The notes: generated from the sequence alone by a model not told the origin. Counted from the first letter of the stretch, positions 25,303-35,013 are shown. The stretch is DNA of 64,000 nucleotides from an uncultured bacterium (GCA_943788935.1 CALSSE010000024.1:1-64000); one strand, 5' to 3'. A program made the numbers and translations.

Positions 25303-27078
25303 ATGAGATTGATTGATTCTCGACGTCTAGTTTCGGTCTTAACTCTCTTAATGACGATTAGCATTGTCAACTTTGGATGTAACTTCGAGCCAGATCCGCA
25401 AAAAATACAGTTTGCGATCAAGGCGATAGATACAAACAACATGCCAGTGAATGGTGTCTATATATATCTCAGCGCCTATGAAGGTGTCTGGGGAGCGACC
25501 AATGCTGAGGGTCTGTTCAATGCTGAGTCAACAGCAAAAGTTGGAGATACGCTCGGTTTTCGACTTGAAGCCCCCGAGGGGTATGAGCTGATCCCAAGCG
25601 ATGATGCCTCTTTCGTTGTAACCGAGAGCGACCAACCGATCTTAGTAGAGTACACTGGACAGTTTAAACCCCCTAAGCGTGAATATCTATTTATGGTTGA
25701 GGGCATTGCCAACGATCAAGTATTAATCAACAACCAAGATATTACCACTCTAGACTCGACCAAACGCGTCATGCTCATGCATTCAGGCGCCCCCGGTGAA
25801 GAGTTTATTATACAAGTCGGTTTCAAAGGCTATCGCGGAGTATTCTCGATCACTAAAGAGGTGTATTTAATCACTCCTGAAGTACAAAAATCGCTCAAAG
25901 ACCCTCAGAACTTTATTGGGCCTCTTCAAGAAGAGATAGAGCCACCCACTGGTGATCGTTCTCCCAACGCCAATGAAGACATAGAAGAAGACTATTTCGA
26001 GAAGGCTGTCGCTATTGTAAAGCCAAAAGTCAGACGCCCTAGTCGATCTAAGAGCAACACTAAACCGCGTCGTAGAAAGAAGGTAGAGCCCATCGCTGAG
26101 AGAACCAAGTCATTTGACTTCGATGAGCCAAGTCCACGAAGAGCAGAGCCACCCCCACGAAGAGCAGAGCCACCCCCACGAAGAGCAGAGCCACCCCCAC
26201 GAAGAGCTGAGCCACCCCCACGAAGAGCTGAGCCACCCCCACGAAGAGCTGAGCCACCCCCACGAAGAGCTGAGCCACCCCCACGAAGAGCTGAGCCACC
26301 CCCACGAAGAGCTGAGCCACCGCCTAAAAAGGCTGTAGCACAGCCATATCGGTCTTCTTCCTCAAGTTACACGACGAGTGGCAGTTCTACTGCCGGTGGT
26401 TTATTAGAGAACCTCAAGAGTAACAAGCGTGGTAAAACGAGGGCGAGTAAACCCTCTAGCTCCTCAAAATCTTCACCTCCTCCATCATCTCGTGGTGGAG
26501 TCGCGAGTATGTCGAAAAAAGATGCCAAGGCTAAGTTGAAAGCGATCGAGAAGAGTTATGCGAAGACCAATCGCTTGAGCGCTCAGGATGTAAGTTTTCT
26601 CAAAATGCTCAATAAGTCTCATGGCACTTCATACAATTATGGTCACCGTCTACTTGGCGCTTTTTACTTTGGTCTAAACGATATACGCAGACAAAGAGAC
26701 TCCTTAGAGATCGCCATCAAGAAAGGACGTTATAAGTCTGACCCGCTCGTCCTCCTCTCCTTAGCCCAAGCCTATGGTCATTTTAAGCAGTACTCCAAAG
26801 CGTTAAGAGTTCTCCGTCGAGCAGAAGCAAAAATGGGGCGTCTTAATGGTACAGGTAAAGCAAATGTGTATCGAACCTATGCTGAATATTATCGTCTACA
26901 ATATGTGAGTCAGCGAGCTCGTAACCCTCTCCAGGCAGATACCGGCTTGCTAGATAAAGCCATTCAGAAATGGAATCGTCTACTCAATATTAGTGGTAGC
27001 GGCAGTAGAGATGGGTCTGATGCTAGAACACAAATAGCTAAACTTGAAAAGATGAAAGCAGAAGGCGGAGGCATGTAA
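25303..27078 (+). CDS. Lipoprotein with beta domain, Pro/Arg repeat stalk and TPR-like C-terminus
   Basis: I chose ATG 25303, 17 codons inside the longest frame, because it follows AAGGTGAAG and gives a compact lipoprotein signal (MRLIDSRRL...VNFGC). ATG 25270 is the alternative. The protein has about 591 residues. An N-terminal carboxypeptidase-regulatory-like beta domain (NMPVNGVYIYLSAYEG...NAEGLF) and a second PEGA-like beta region come first. Then comes a stalk of ten EPPPRRA-type heptapeptides, a Ser-rich linker and a helical TPR-like C-terminus (SDPLVLLSLAQAYGHFKQYSKALRVLRRAEAK). The basic, Pro-rich stalk probably spans the periplasm or contacts peptidoglycan or anionic polymers; this is inference. 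Confidence 0.75.
   Translation: MRLIDSRRLVSVLTLLMTISIVNFGCNFEPDPQKIQFAIKAIDTNNMPVNGVYIYLSAYEGVWGATNAEGLFNAESTAKVGDTLGFRLEAPEGYELIPSDDASFVVTESDQPILVEYTGQFKPPKREYLFMVEGIANDQVLINNQDITTLDSTKRVMLMHSGAPGEEFIIQVGFKGYRGVFSITKEVYLITPEVQKSLKDPQNFIGPLQEEIEPPTGDRSPNANEDIEEDYFEKAVAIVKPKVRRPSRSKSNTKPRRRKKVEPIAERTKSFDFDEPSPRRAEPPPRRAEPPPRRAEPPPRRAEPPPRRAEPPPRRAEPPPRRAEPPPRRAEPPPRRAEPPPKKAVAQPYRSSSSSYTTSGSSTAGGLLENLKSNKRGKTRASKPSSSSKSSPPPSSRGGVASMSKKDAKAKLKAIEKSYAKTNRLSAQDVSFLKMLNKSHGTSYNYGHRLLGAFYFGLNDIRRQRDSLEIAIKKGRYKSDPLVLLSLAQAYGHFKQYSKALRVLRRAEAKMGRLNGTGKANVYRTYAEYYRLQYVSQRARNPLQADTGLLDKAIQKWNRLLNISGSGSRDGSDARTQIAKLEKMKAEGGGM
26125..26334 (+). repeat. 21-bp minisatellite, ten units, encoding EPPPRRA
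   Basis: Ten in-frame 21-bp units run from GAG 26125: EPSPRRA once, EPPPRRA eight times, then EPPPKKA. The first copies use GCA and later ones GCT for Ala, suggesting stepwise expansion of a sub-block. Confidence 0.95.
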
Positions 27079-27131
27079 GCGCGACTGGTCGAGTGACGCT
27101 ACTCATTCTCTACTGATCAAGGATAGTCAAT

Positions 27132-28781
27132 ATGCGATCTTACTTCTGTTCAACAGTCTCTACTATTGGTTCAACCCGTCAGCGATCACTGTTACCGCTC
27201 TTGCTCTTAATGTTGACCCACACGCTCGGCTGTACTACGAAAGCGCCAGAGGGTTCGAAAGTGAGCGAACGCAACTCTCAGGACACACCTGAAGTCAGCG
27301 CTAAGTGGCTCATCAAAGACCAACAATCCGTAGATGATTCGATCTTTGTTCACCTAAGTAAAGACGCTACAGAGATCGAAGCGTGGGAGAACAGTGAAGC
27401 GTGGATCCAATATTACCAAGGACAACTAAAAGTCGCTTTAAACTCTTTTGAGGTAGAGCTCTCCCGTAAAACATCTCCTCACCAGAATAGATTACTTATC
27501 GGTCAAGTGAGAGCGAGACTTGAGCTCGCTTCTTCTTACGCACATCTCGCAGAGATTAGCCATTACTTAACTCCATTATGGCTTGACTACGAGCGTGACC
27601 GACCGAATATTGATGTACACAAGAGATGGTATAACCTCATTGAATGGTTAAACTTACAAGATCAGCAGCTCTCTGATCCGATCGAGCGTGAACGTTCCAA
27701 GACTCTGTCACGAGAGCTCGCTACAAAAGACGATACTAAAACTCTCCTGATGTGGCTTAGCGGTCAGAGTGAGAAGCCGCCTCCTGCTCTCAAAGTGAGG
27801 CGTTCTTACAAGAAATGGCATCAGTTCGCTCTAGCACTAAAAAATGGTAAGCTGAATGAAGCTCAGGCTCTCTATAAAAAAGTCAAAACTGATGCTCACC
27901 TTCTTACCTCAAAGGGTAATGATAAGATTCCAAGCCTTAAAGTGTATGACCCGAGAGCTCCTAAAACCCTCTCTCATTTCTATGCACAATTGGTCTTACA
28001 AAACTGTGGAGACCTCACTTTTGGACAGTACTATTGTGGGCGGGCTTATGAGCTACTTCAGCAACCTCTTAAAGCGATCACTGCTTACAACAAAGCGAAG
28101 ACACAGCTTAAAGGCTTAATCACTCCCCCCTCTCCACAAGGGCAACCGAACCAACTTTGGGCTCATCATCTTCTGCTCAGTTCACATCTCTCTCTAGACA
28201 GTTTCTCACTTGAGCTCCAAGCGAGATTGAAATCTTTAGAGGCTTCCAAAGCACAGACGACCACAAGTATAGACCAAAGCACCAAAGTTGGAAACAAATC
28301 GACAGTGGCAGAGCTATGGAGTCTCTATGGATTGAGCGCTGATCAACAGATTCCCTCCTTATTCCCTGAACGACGGCGACCGCTTAGTACGCTCATCGCT
28401 GAAGCGCTAGAGAAAGAAAAAGGGGAGGACTTAGATTATGTCGCCTCTCTCTCTCTGACTGACCGATGGTTAGATGAGCTTCATTATCTTTATGCTGTTG
28501 AGCTAATTCGTCGCGATAAAAGGGTTCAAGCTCTTAAGACACTTAACGCTGCTGAAGAGGCTAAAGCTGGCGCTAGGCTCAAAGGAAGAAATCGTCTACC
28601 CAGATTATTTCTTAGCGTCCTCAACCAACTCAAGATGGGGAGATATAGAGTCGGTGCAAAGTATTTCCAAAGGCTTAAGGGAAAACTCCCTGCCCTAAGC
28701 TCATCTCTAATGATGACAAGTGATATATTGAGTGGTAAATCTTTTGAACAAAATGGCAGTAGGGCCAATGCAGGACAATGA
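27132..28781 (+). CDS. TPR-like lipoprotein, function unknown
   Basis: This 549-residue protein begins with a signal peptide ending in the lipobox THTLGC (Cys about 34). The remainder is alpha-helical with hairpins of TPR spacing, for example SEAWIQYYQGQLKVALNSF and FGQYYCGRAYELLQQPLKAITAYNKAK, and has no enzymatic motif. ATG 27132 has an AAGGA ribosome site. It directly precedes the gene for the ABC-transporter solute-binding protein. A role as a periplasmic scaffold or accessory factor for that transporter or for the neighbouring lipoproteins is plausible but unproven. Confidence 0.7.
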   Translation: MRSYFCSTVSTIGSTRQRSLLPLLLLMLTHTLGCTTKAPEGSKVSERNSQDTPEVSAKWLIKDQQSVDDSIFVHLSKDATEIEAWENSEAWIQYYQGQLKVALNSFEVELSRKTSPHQNRLLIGQVRARLELASSYAHLAEISHYLTPLWLDYERDRPNIDVHKRWYNLIEWLNLQDQQLSDPIERERSKTLSRELATKDDTKTLLMWLSGQSEKPPPALKVRRSYKKWHQFALALKNGKLNEAQALYKKVKTDAHLLTSKGNDKIPSLKVYDPRAPKTLSHFYAQLVLQNCGDLTFGQYYCGRAYELLQQPLKAITAYNKAKTQLKGLITPPSPQGQPNQLWAHHLLLSSHLSLDSFSLELQARLKSLEASKAQTTTSIDQSTKVGNKSTVAELWSLYGLSADQQIPSLFPERRRPLSTLIAEALEKEKGEDLDYVASLSLTDRWLDELHYLYAVELIRRDKRVQALKTLNAAEEAKAGARLKGRNRLPRLFLSVLNQLKMGRYRVGAKYFQRLKGKLPALSSSLMMTSDILSGKSFEQNGSRANAGQ

Positions 28782-28867
28782 AGCGTGTTCGTTGGCTAAA
28801 GCGACATGAACTCTCCGTTTAGTAAATATTAACCTCGATTTTTTTCAGATATAGTAAGGAGCAGACG

Positions 28868-30433
28868 ATGACGAAAGTAGATCAAATACTGATTCCATAT
28901 AGAAGAGCATTGTACATATTGATAGGGGTGGTCTCGCTCACCCTCGCCACACCTTCGATCAGCTCAGCTCAAGTATTCCGTTATCCGGAGTCCTCTAAGC
29001 AGTCTTCGTTAATGCCATTCTTTGTCGAAAACATGAGCGCGGTGAGAATCACTGAGTTTATCTTTGAGCCTCTCGTGACCAAGAATAAGCGAGGTGATAT
29101 TCAAGGTGTACTCGCTCAGTCATGGTCTGCTTCTCCCGATGGAATGTCGATCACATTTAAGCTTAGACAGGGTGTAAAATGGCATGATGGGAAGACCTTC
29201 ACTGCCCGAGATGTGGCTTTTACTGTTAAAGCCGCACAAGATAAAAAAACTATCTTCAATAGTAAGTCTAAATATAGGTTCATTAGACGAGTGGAGGCGA
29301 TTGGTGAGTATCAGGTCCGCTTTACTTTTATTCAGCCTAAGAAGCGTCCTGAAGAGCTCTTTAACTTTAAAATCATCCCCGCTCATGCCTTCAAAGGGAC
29401 CGCCATTAAGCGGTTAGATAAGTTTAACAGACGCCCTATTGGTACGGGGCCTTACAAAGTACAAGAGGCCGCGCTTAGGGTCACTAAACTTGTCAAGTTT
29501 AACGGCTATTGGGGGCGATCTAATACTCAAGCGGTAGAGATGATCCACACCCCAGACTCTAGCGAGCAGATCAATCTCCTAAAGTACTCCGGACAAGGCT
29601 CTGGAGTTCAAGCGGTTATTTTTATTCCGCCTAAGAATCTTAGCATATTTGAGAACAGCGATACTGTCGTTCTAGAGCCGTATCATACCGTCTCTTGGTG
29701 GTATCTCGCCTTTAATCACAAAACGAAAGCTCTTCAGGATGTAAGAGTACGACAAGCGGTCGCTTTAGCGATGGATCGTGAAGAGCTGCTCGGAGCACAT
29801 CTAGGACAAGGAGATCTCCTCAGCGGACCATTCACCGAATCAAGCCCCTATTATAACTTCGATGTAGAGGCTCGAGAACAAGACTTGGAGGAAGCGCGTC
29901 GCTTATTAGACGAAGCAGGGTATAAATTGAAGAGAGGTATTCGTAAACGGGGTCGATCCAAGCTCTCACTGTCTTTTGTACTCAATAAAGACTTGCCTAA
30001 CAGTCAGCAGTTAGCGCTCTCTATTCAAGCTCAATTGAAGCAAGTAGGGATTCTAGTAACAACTAAATTTGTTGATGCCGCCCTCTACCAAGAACAAGTG
30101 TTTAACCGTAAAAAGTTTGATCTGACGATGAATGTTTGGTCATTCAATGAGATCGAGGATGTCTATCCACTCTTTAAGACTGGCGCCCCTTCGAATTACA
30201 TCAGTTATTCCAATGCAGAGGTTGATGCTAAACTTGACGCCTCGAGACGAGAGACCGACTATAAAATTCACAAAGAGACCATGAAGCAACTTCATGAGAT
30301 GCTTAATGAGGACCTACCTTATGTCTTCTTGTGGTCCTTAGATATTTATTCAGGGCTCAGCCGTCAGCTTAAAAATATCTTCATTCAACCTTATTATTAC
30401 TACAGTTTCTTCAAGGACTGGTCCTTACGGTGA
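28868..30433 (+). CDS. Peptide-type ABC transporter solute-binding protein (family 5)
   Basis: The 521 residues follow the family 5 extracellular solute-binding pattern (DppA/OppA-like). There is a signal peptide (SLTLATPSISSAQ), then TEFIFEPLVTKNKRGDIQGVLAQSW, PDGMSITFKLRQGVKWHDGKTFTARDV (the family signature region), GTGPYKV, AFNHKTKALQDVRVRQAVALAMDRE and a C-terminal LPYVFLW. No lipobox is seen, so it is likely a free periplasmic protein. ATG 28868 follows TAAGGAG. The next gene starts at an overlapping GTGA. The ligand could be a peptide, nickel chelate, opine or murein peptide and cannot be assigned from sequence. Confidence 0.92.
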   Translation: MTKVDQILIPYRRALYILIGVVSLTLATPSISSAQVFRYPESSKQSSLMPFFVENMSAVRITEFIFEPLVTKNKRGDIQGVLAQSWSASPDGMSITFKLRQGVKWHDGKTFTARDVAFTVKAAQDKKTIFNSKSKYRFIRRVEAIGEYQVRFTFIQPKKRPEELFNFKIIPAHAFKGTAIKRLDKFNRRPIGTGPYKVQEAALRVTKLVKFNGYWGRSNTQAVEMIHTPDSSEQINLLKYSGQGSGVQAVIFIPPKNLSIFENSDTVVLEPYHTVSWWYLAFNHKTKALQDVRVRQAVALAMDREELLGAHLGQGDLLSGPFTESSPYYNFDVEAREQDLEEARRLLDEAGYKLKRGIRKRGRSKLSLSFVLNKDLPNSQQLALSIQAQLKQVGILVTTKFVDAALYQEQVFNRKKFDLTMNVWSFNEIEDVYPLFKTGAPSNYISYSNAEVDAKLDASRRETDYKIHKETMKQLHEMLNEDLPYVFLWSLDIYSGLSRQLKNIFIQPYYYYSFFKDWSLR

Positions 30434-31485
30434 ATCAAGAGGCTGCGAGTCAAAAATCGGTAACTTCATCCTCTCTGCACGATCATCGTCCAGCTGAGCG
30501 ATCGCCGCTCATGACATGGATCGGTTGGGTGGTCTCCAAGCTCGCTCGCGGTTTATCATTACTCATTGGCTCGAGTTTTATCATCTATACCGTTCTTCGC
30601 TCAGCGCCGGGTGATATGGTTGATCTCATCTTAGGCCTCAATGGCACTCCTGAGATGAAAGCAGACCTCCGCGCCGAATTTGGTCTCGACCTAAGTCTCG
30701 TCGAAGGCTACCTCGGATGGGCGAGTCGGGCTTTAACGGGTGACTTAGGAATCTCGATCACTTTCATGCCTGGTGAACCGGTGCTCGAGTTGGCAGGTCC
30801 TGCCTTCCTGGTCACCTTGGGAATAGCTATTGTCTCGTTGTTTATGAGTATCGCTGTCGCCTATGGACTAGCCATCTTCTTAGGGCCCCCACGCCCTAGA
30901 CAGACTCTTCTGCTAGGTCCTATTCAGCTACTCAACGCTGCTCCCTCCTTTGTCGTCGCCATCTGTTTAGCAAAGTTGATCAATGAGCTGATCCAATTCC
31001 AGCTCGCAGGAGGAGGTCAGATTCCTCCTTCTTGGTATCCTATACCAACCTACCAACGGCTAAGCGATTCGATCGCTCCTTTTGTATTCGCTGCGCTCTC
31101 TATCAGTTTGGGAGATGGTTTATTTACCGATCTATTCAACGCCTTGAGATCAGAGCTAAATAATCTAAGTAATTCTCTCTTTATCAATGCAGTGCGAGCT
31201 AAAGGCGCCTCAGTACGACCTCACTTAGTGAAAAACTTGATCGTCCCTACTCTCTCCATCTTTACCGCTCGACTTCCTTTAGTCCTAAGCGCAGTTGTTA
31301 TCGTCGAGTATATCTTCACCTTAGATGGCTCAGGTTATTTGTTATTACAAGCAGCGAAAAACCGAGATGTTCCTGTTGTGGTGGGAGTGAGCTTGTTTTT
31401 CATTCTCGCGGTCATCGTCATGAATTTAATCTTGGATTTAGTGAAAGCATTAGTCGATCCACGGGAGGTCGCTAAAGGTGAGTAA
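30430..31485 (+). CDS. Peptide-type ABC transporter permease (DppB-like)
   Basis: The 351 residues carry about six transmembrane helices and the DppB/OppB layout: GSSFIIYTVLRSAPGD near the first helix, the long periplasmic loop with LGWASRALTGDLG, and the cytoplasmic EAA-type loop (NALRSELNNL...FINAVRAKGAS). The EAA loop contacts the ATPase subunits. An extra hydrophilic N-terminus of about 35 residues precedes helix 1. Translation is probably coupled both ways: its start overlaps the binding-protein stop, and its stop overlaps the next start. Confidence 0.92.
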   Translation: MNQEAASQKSVTSSSLHDHRPAERSPLMTWIGWVVSKLARGLSLLIGSSFIIYTVLRSAPGDMVDLILGLNGTPEMKADLRAEFGLDLSLVEGYLGWASRALTGDLGISITFMPGEPVLELAGPAFLVTLGIAIVSLFMSIAVAYGLAIFLGPPRPRQTLLLGPIQLLNAAPSFVVAICLAKLINELIQFQLAGGGQIPPSWYPIPTYQRLSDSIAPFVFAALSISLGDGLFTDLFNALRSELNNLSNSLFINAVRAKGASVRPHLVKNLIVPTLSIFTARLPLVLSAVVIVEYIFTLDGSGYLLLQAAKNRDVPVVVGVSLFFILAVIVMNLILDLVKALVDPREVAKGE

Positions 31486-31522
31486 GATAAAGGTGAGTAA
31501 GATAAAGGTGATTAAGATATGG
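31478..31522 (+). repeat. 15-bp triplication at a translation start
   Basis: GTGAGTAAGATAAAG occurs twice exactly and once as GTGATTAAGATATGG. The array overlaps the end of the upstream permease gene (stop 31483-31485) and multiplies the start codon together with its short AAAG upstream element. Confidence 0.95.
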
Positions 31523-32329
31523 AGAGCAAGCTCGCTCTCATTCCAATTGAGTAGCCTCGTCGTTTTCGCGGTATTCTTGTGTGGTTTGGTGAACCCCTTA
31601 ATTAGCTATGACCCCGTATTAGATGTGGATTTAAGTCGACGAGATTTGGCTCCTTCACTCTCGTTTGTAATGGGGACTGATGGACAAGGTCGATCAGTCG
31701 GCTTGAGGCTCCTCAAAGGGGTAGAGGCTTTCTTCTTTCCGGGCTTAATCGCTGGTTTTTTTGCGGCCTTAATCGGTGGTGGCTTAGGCGCGATCTGTGG
31801 ATATCTTGGAGGGTGGGTTGGTCGATCAATCGCAGCCATACTCGAGTTAATAGATACTCTTCCGCGCATGGTGTTTTTAGTGCTGATTTGTACAATCTAC
31901 CCACCGAGTATATTATTGATCGCTATGATCTCCTGCCTCTTATTTATTCCCTCAATCGCCACGGTGGTGAGACGTAAAGTAGAATCATTAGGTGCAGAAG
32001 ACTATATCCTCGCCCATGTAGCACACGGCTTTCATCCTCTTAAAATAATCAGCTATCATATTCTATGGTTGCAATGCAGGGCGCTCCTAACCCGCCAACT
32101 CATCTTTGTATTCTCCTATGTCTTATTCATTGAGACGGCGCTCTCATACCTTGGAGATTATGGTGTTCAAGAGCCCTACCCTTCATGGGGAAACATGGTC
32201 GCGCAAAGTCGGATCTCAGTTGCAGCATGGCCGTGGGCCATTCCCGCTGTAGCGATTATCGTGACCATCGCCGCCCTCCTAGCATTTGGTGATGGTATCG
32301 CTCGTCGTGATGAAGAGGTGAAGCGATGA
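31478..32329 (+). CDS. Peptide-type ABC transporter permease (DppC-like)
   Basis: This 283-residue permease has the DppC signature: HPLxYDP-like NPLISYDPVLDVDLSRRDLAPS followed by MGTDGQGRSV, then the membrane domain, the EAA-type loop (RRKVESLGAEDYILAHVAHGFHPLKI) and the terminal WGNMVAQ. Its beginning is peculiar: a 15-bp unit GTGAGTAAGATAAAG is present three times (31478-31522), giving three in-frame GTG starts, each preceded by AAAG. Any could initiate; 31478 is the longest. Confidence 0.92.
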   Translation: MSKIKVSKIKVIKIWRASSLSFQLSSLVVFAVFLCGLVNPLISYDPVLDVDLSRRDLAPSLSFVMGTDGQGRSVGLRLLKGVEAFFFPGLIAGFFAALIGGGLGAICGYLGGWVGRSIAAILELIDTLPRMVFLVLICTIYPPSILLIAMISCLLFIPSIATVVRRKVESLGAEDYILAHVAHGFHPLKIISYHILWLQCRALLTRQLIFVFSYVLFIETALSYLGDYGVQEPYPSWGNMVAQSRISVAAWPWAIPAVAIIVTIAALLAFGDGIARRDEEVKR

Positions 32330-33243
32330 GTGATCACACTACATCTGTTGTTGATGTCAGAGACCTAGTGATCGAATTTGATACACCACGAGGTCGCTCA
32401 AGAGTCGTTGATGAGGTCAGCTTCTCAGTCTCTCCAGGGGAGGTGTTAGGAATACTCGGTGAATCAGGCAGCGGGAAGACAATGAGTACTCAGGCGCTGT
32501 TGGGCTTGATTGATGGCTATCCCGGAGTCATGGGTGGACAGATAGACCTCACTTTTCAAGGAGAGCGTCACTCATTGTTGAGTGAGCTCCCCCACTTCCT
32601 CTTTGAGAAGAGAGGCCAGCTCGAAAAGCAGGAGAGAGGGTGGCGTAAACATAGATTTAAGGCCATGGCATCCTTATGGGGACGGGGAGCGACCGCGATT
32701 TTCCAAAACCCACGACGCTCTCTTGATCCACTGATGACTGTTGGACAGCAAGTCTTGGAGTCAATCACCGCTCGTGAAGCGCACAAGCCAGATGACACTA
32801 AATTAAATAAAGAAGCCCAAAGTATCGAGGCTTTAGAGTGGCTAGAGAGAGTCAAGATGGTAAATCCAAAACGTGTTTTTGGGAGCTACCCTCACGAACT
32901 ATCTGGCGGGATGTGCCAGCGAGCGATGATCGCTGTCGCGTTAGCGTGTAAGCCTAGTGTGCTCATCGCTGATGAGCCGACTACGGGGCTCGATGCCACA
33001 GTGAGAGCACAAGTTGTTCATCTCTTACAGGACCTCATACGCGATGAGCGATGCGCGATGCTTTATATCACTCACGATATAAGAGAGATGCTCTATTTAG
33101 CTGACCGTGTCATCGTGATGCGTCATGGAAAAGTGTTAGAGAGAGTAAGCACTGAGGATCTCAAGGATCGATCCTCCGAGCGTCACCCATATACGAGAAC
33201 TCTTTTAGAGGCAGCAGGCATGATCGGAGGTGACAATGAATGA
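32326..33243 (+). CDS. Peptide-type ABC transporter ATPase (DppD-like)
   Basis: The 305 residues contain Walker A GESGSGKT (45-52), the signature LSGGMCQRA (about 192), Walker B VLIADEPTTGLD (about 210-221) and the H-loop THD. The Q-loop region has FQNPRRSLDPLMTVGQQV, typical of DppD/OppD. An insertion of about 25 residues (EKRGQLEKQERGWRKH...) sits between Walker A and the Q-loop. The family's C-terminal cysteine-containing tail is short or absent here but present in the next gene. The start overlaps the permease stop (ATGA). Confidence 0.93.
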   Translation: MSDHTTSVVDVRDLVIEFDTPRGRSRVVDEVSFSVSPGEVLGILGESGSGKTMSTQALLGLIDGYPGVMGGQIDLTFQGERHSLLSELPHFLFEKRGQLEKQERGWRKHRFKAMASLWGRGATAIFQNPRRSLDPLMTVGQQVLESITAREAHKPDDTKLNKEAQSIEALEWLERVKMVNPKRVFGSYPHELSGGMCQRAMIAVALACKPSVLIADEPTTGLDATVRAQVVHLLQDLIRDERCAMLYITHDIREMLYLADRVIVMRHGKVLERVSTEDLKDRSSERHPYTRTLLEAAGMIGGDNE

Positions 33244-34213
33244 ACCTCTCTTGAAGGCACAGGGCTTAGTTAAGCGATTCCGCACTCCATCCGGTGGTGA
33301 GACCATCGCGATAGACTATGTGGATATTGATTTATATAAGGGTGAAGTGATCGCTCTAATCGGTGAATCAGGCAGTGGTAAAACAACTCTAGGCAGAGCC
33401 TTGCTCCGCCTACTCGCGCTCGATGCCGGAGAGATTACTTTTGATGGAGTAGATCTCCTCTCGTTGAGGGGATCACAGCTCAGAGAAGCGCGCCGATCGT
33501 TTCAAATGGTCTTCCAAAATCAACAAGCAAACCTTCATCCTCGTCTCAGTGTTATTGAGATGCTCAATGAATCATTAAGACTGCATCAACCTCTGCTCGA
33601 TGAAGAGAGCAGGATACAGAAGGCTACTGATCTACTTGATAGAGTAGGCCTCACCGATCATCATCAAAGATACTTAGCTAGCCTCTCTGGCGGAGAGCAA
33701 CGTCGAGTCGGTCTCGCTCGAATACTAGCGACCACACCAAAGCTCGTGGTCGCCGATGAGCCAACAAGTGGTCTAGATGCAGCCATCAAGCTACAAACCA
33801 TCGACCTTCTTAAGGAGCTGAGAGGAGATTCGCTCACCTACTTACTCATTTCACATGATCTTGGATTAGTGAGACGCATCGCTGATCGAGTATTGGTAAT
33901 GCTTCGAGGGAGAATCATTGAAGAGGTTCCCATCGAAGGTTTAGGTAAAGTCAAGCATCACCCCTACACACAGAAGCTACTTGACGCCGCCAATTTAGGC
34001 AGCTCGAGAGGACAAGCTGCTGAGGTCATGAGCACCACAACGGCTTCTATTGAGGATGTACAGGGGAGAGGTCCAGGGTGCCACTATTGTGAGCTCTGTC
34101 CTCTCCTCACCAATGATGAGAGCTTAAGCATTCACTGCACATCACATCGCCCACCATTAGAGAATAAAGTCGCCTGTTTCCCTTTAAGTGTACAGAGAGG
34201 TAATACATTATGA
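33236..34213 (+). CDS. Peptide-type ABC transporter ATPase (DppF-like)
   Basis: The protein has 325 residues from ATG 33236; GTG 33230 is rejected because it lies inside the CGGAGG ribosome site. Motifs: Walker A GESGSGKT (43-50), Q-loop FQNQQANLHPRLSV, signature LSGGEQRRVG, Walker B LVVADEPTSGLD and SHD. A C-terminal oligopeptide-transporter extension carries cysteines (GCHYCELCP...C...C), which in some family members bind a 4Fe-4S cluster. It is the partner ATPase that completes the importer. Confidence 0.93.
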   Translation: MNEPLLKAQGLVKRFRTPSGGETIAIDYVDIDLYKGEVIALIGESGSGKTTLGRALLRLLALDAGEITFDGVDLLSLRGSQLREARRSFQMVFQNQQANLHPRLSVIEMLNESLRLHQPLLDEESRIQKATDLLDRVGLTDHHQRYLASLSGGEQRRVGLARILATTPKLVVADEPTSGLDAAIKLQTIDLLKELRGDSLTYLLISHDLGLVRRIADRVLVMLRGRIIEEVPIEGLGKVKHHPYTQKLLDAANLGSSRGQAAEVMSTTTASIEDVQGRGPGCHYCELCPLLTNDESLSIHCTSHRPPLENKVACFPLSVQRGNTL

Positions 34214-35013
34214 CCACATCTGCCAAGGCATCATATATTGCTCACTACTCATTTAGGGTGATCTGCCTTATCTCTTTAATACTCCTCTCTTCTCTGTTCG
34301 CTTTATCAAGTCCCGAGACTCATGCTGCTCCGATTAGAACCTACGAGCAACAGCTCGAACAAGTGCGTCTTTACATCAACAACGACATGTTTGAAGCCGC
34401 TAAGAGAGAGCTTGAACGACTACAAAAACTAGAACGCGGTAAAAGTGATGAACGAGTCCACATCGCGCTCGCTAAAGTGAACTATAAGCTCTTTAATATC
34501 ACTCAAGCATTGAGCAATCTGAGGAGAGCTCGAAATCTTGTCCGTGATACTAACGCAAGACAAAAATTGACTGTCCTTTATGAGCAATGGCTCAGTATTT
34601 ATGGTCTTGTTCGATTCGAGTCGGTAGACCAGCTCCAAACAGGAACAATCGAGCTTGTTCGGAAGCGTAAGTTTATTAATCGTGACCGCCAATTAGCTCT
34701 TGAGAAAGTGCAGGAGTCACTACAAGATAAAGTTCAGTTGCCGGCTTCGATTTATCTGCCTTATGGCAGTTATTTAGCGAACGGAGTATCCTTTAGGGTT
34801 AAGCGTAATCAACCTACTCCTATTGTAGAGCTGATGCTTACGCCGATCGTCAATCAGACTCCAGTTCCGGTGAAGCGTGACTTTACCAAATGGGTCTATG
34901 TGGGCTTAGGTAGTCTCGCTTTTCTCAGCGCTACCATAGGTGGATATTATCTACTTCAAGAGCCTCCTCCTCCGAGTCGTCAGCTCACGATCACTCTTAG
35001 TGATGGTAAATGA
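34210..35013 (+). CDS. Secreted or membrane-anchored TPR/PEGA-like protein
   Basis: The 267-residue protein starts at an ATGA overlap with the ATPase gene. An N-terminal signal sequence or anchor (FRVICLISLILLSSLFALSSPETHAA) is followed by TPR-like helices (EQVRLYINNDMFEAAKRELERLQKLE, VHIALAKVNYKLFNITQALSNLRRA). A PEGA-like beta stretch (LPASIYLPYGSYLANG) comes next, then a C-terminal transmembrane helix (VYVGLGSLAFLSATIGGYYLL) with a short tail. The helices near each end suggest an integral cytoplasmic-membrane protein with a periplasmic domain. Translational coupling to the transporter suggests it works with it. Confidence 0.7.
   Translation: MTTSAKASYIAHYSFRVICLISLILLSSLFALSSPETHAAPIRTYEQQLEQVRLYINNDMFEAAKRELERLQKLERGKSDERVHIALAKVNYKLFNITQALSNLRRARNLVRDTNARQKLTVLYEQWLSIYGLVRFESVDQLQTGTIELVRKRKFINRDRQLALEKVQESLQDKVQLPASIYLPYGSYLANGVSFRVKRNQPTPIVELMLTPIVNQTPVPVKRDFTKWVYVGLGSLAFLSATIGGYYLLQEPPPPSRQLTITLSDGK

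Noticed and set aside
26060..26338. Antisense and alternate-frame reading frames over the EPPPRRA repeat
   Set aside because: Produced by the 21-bp unit being open in other frames; the lipoprotein frame has signal peptide, domains and context.
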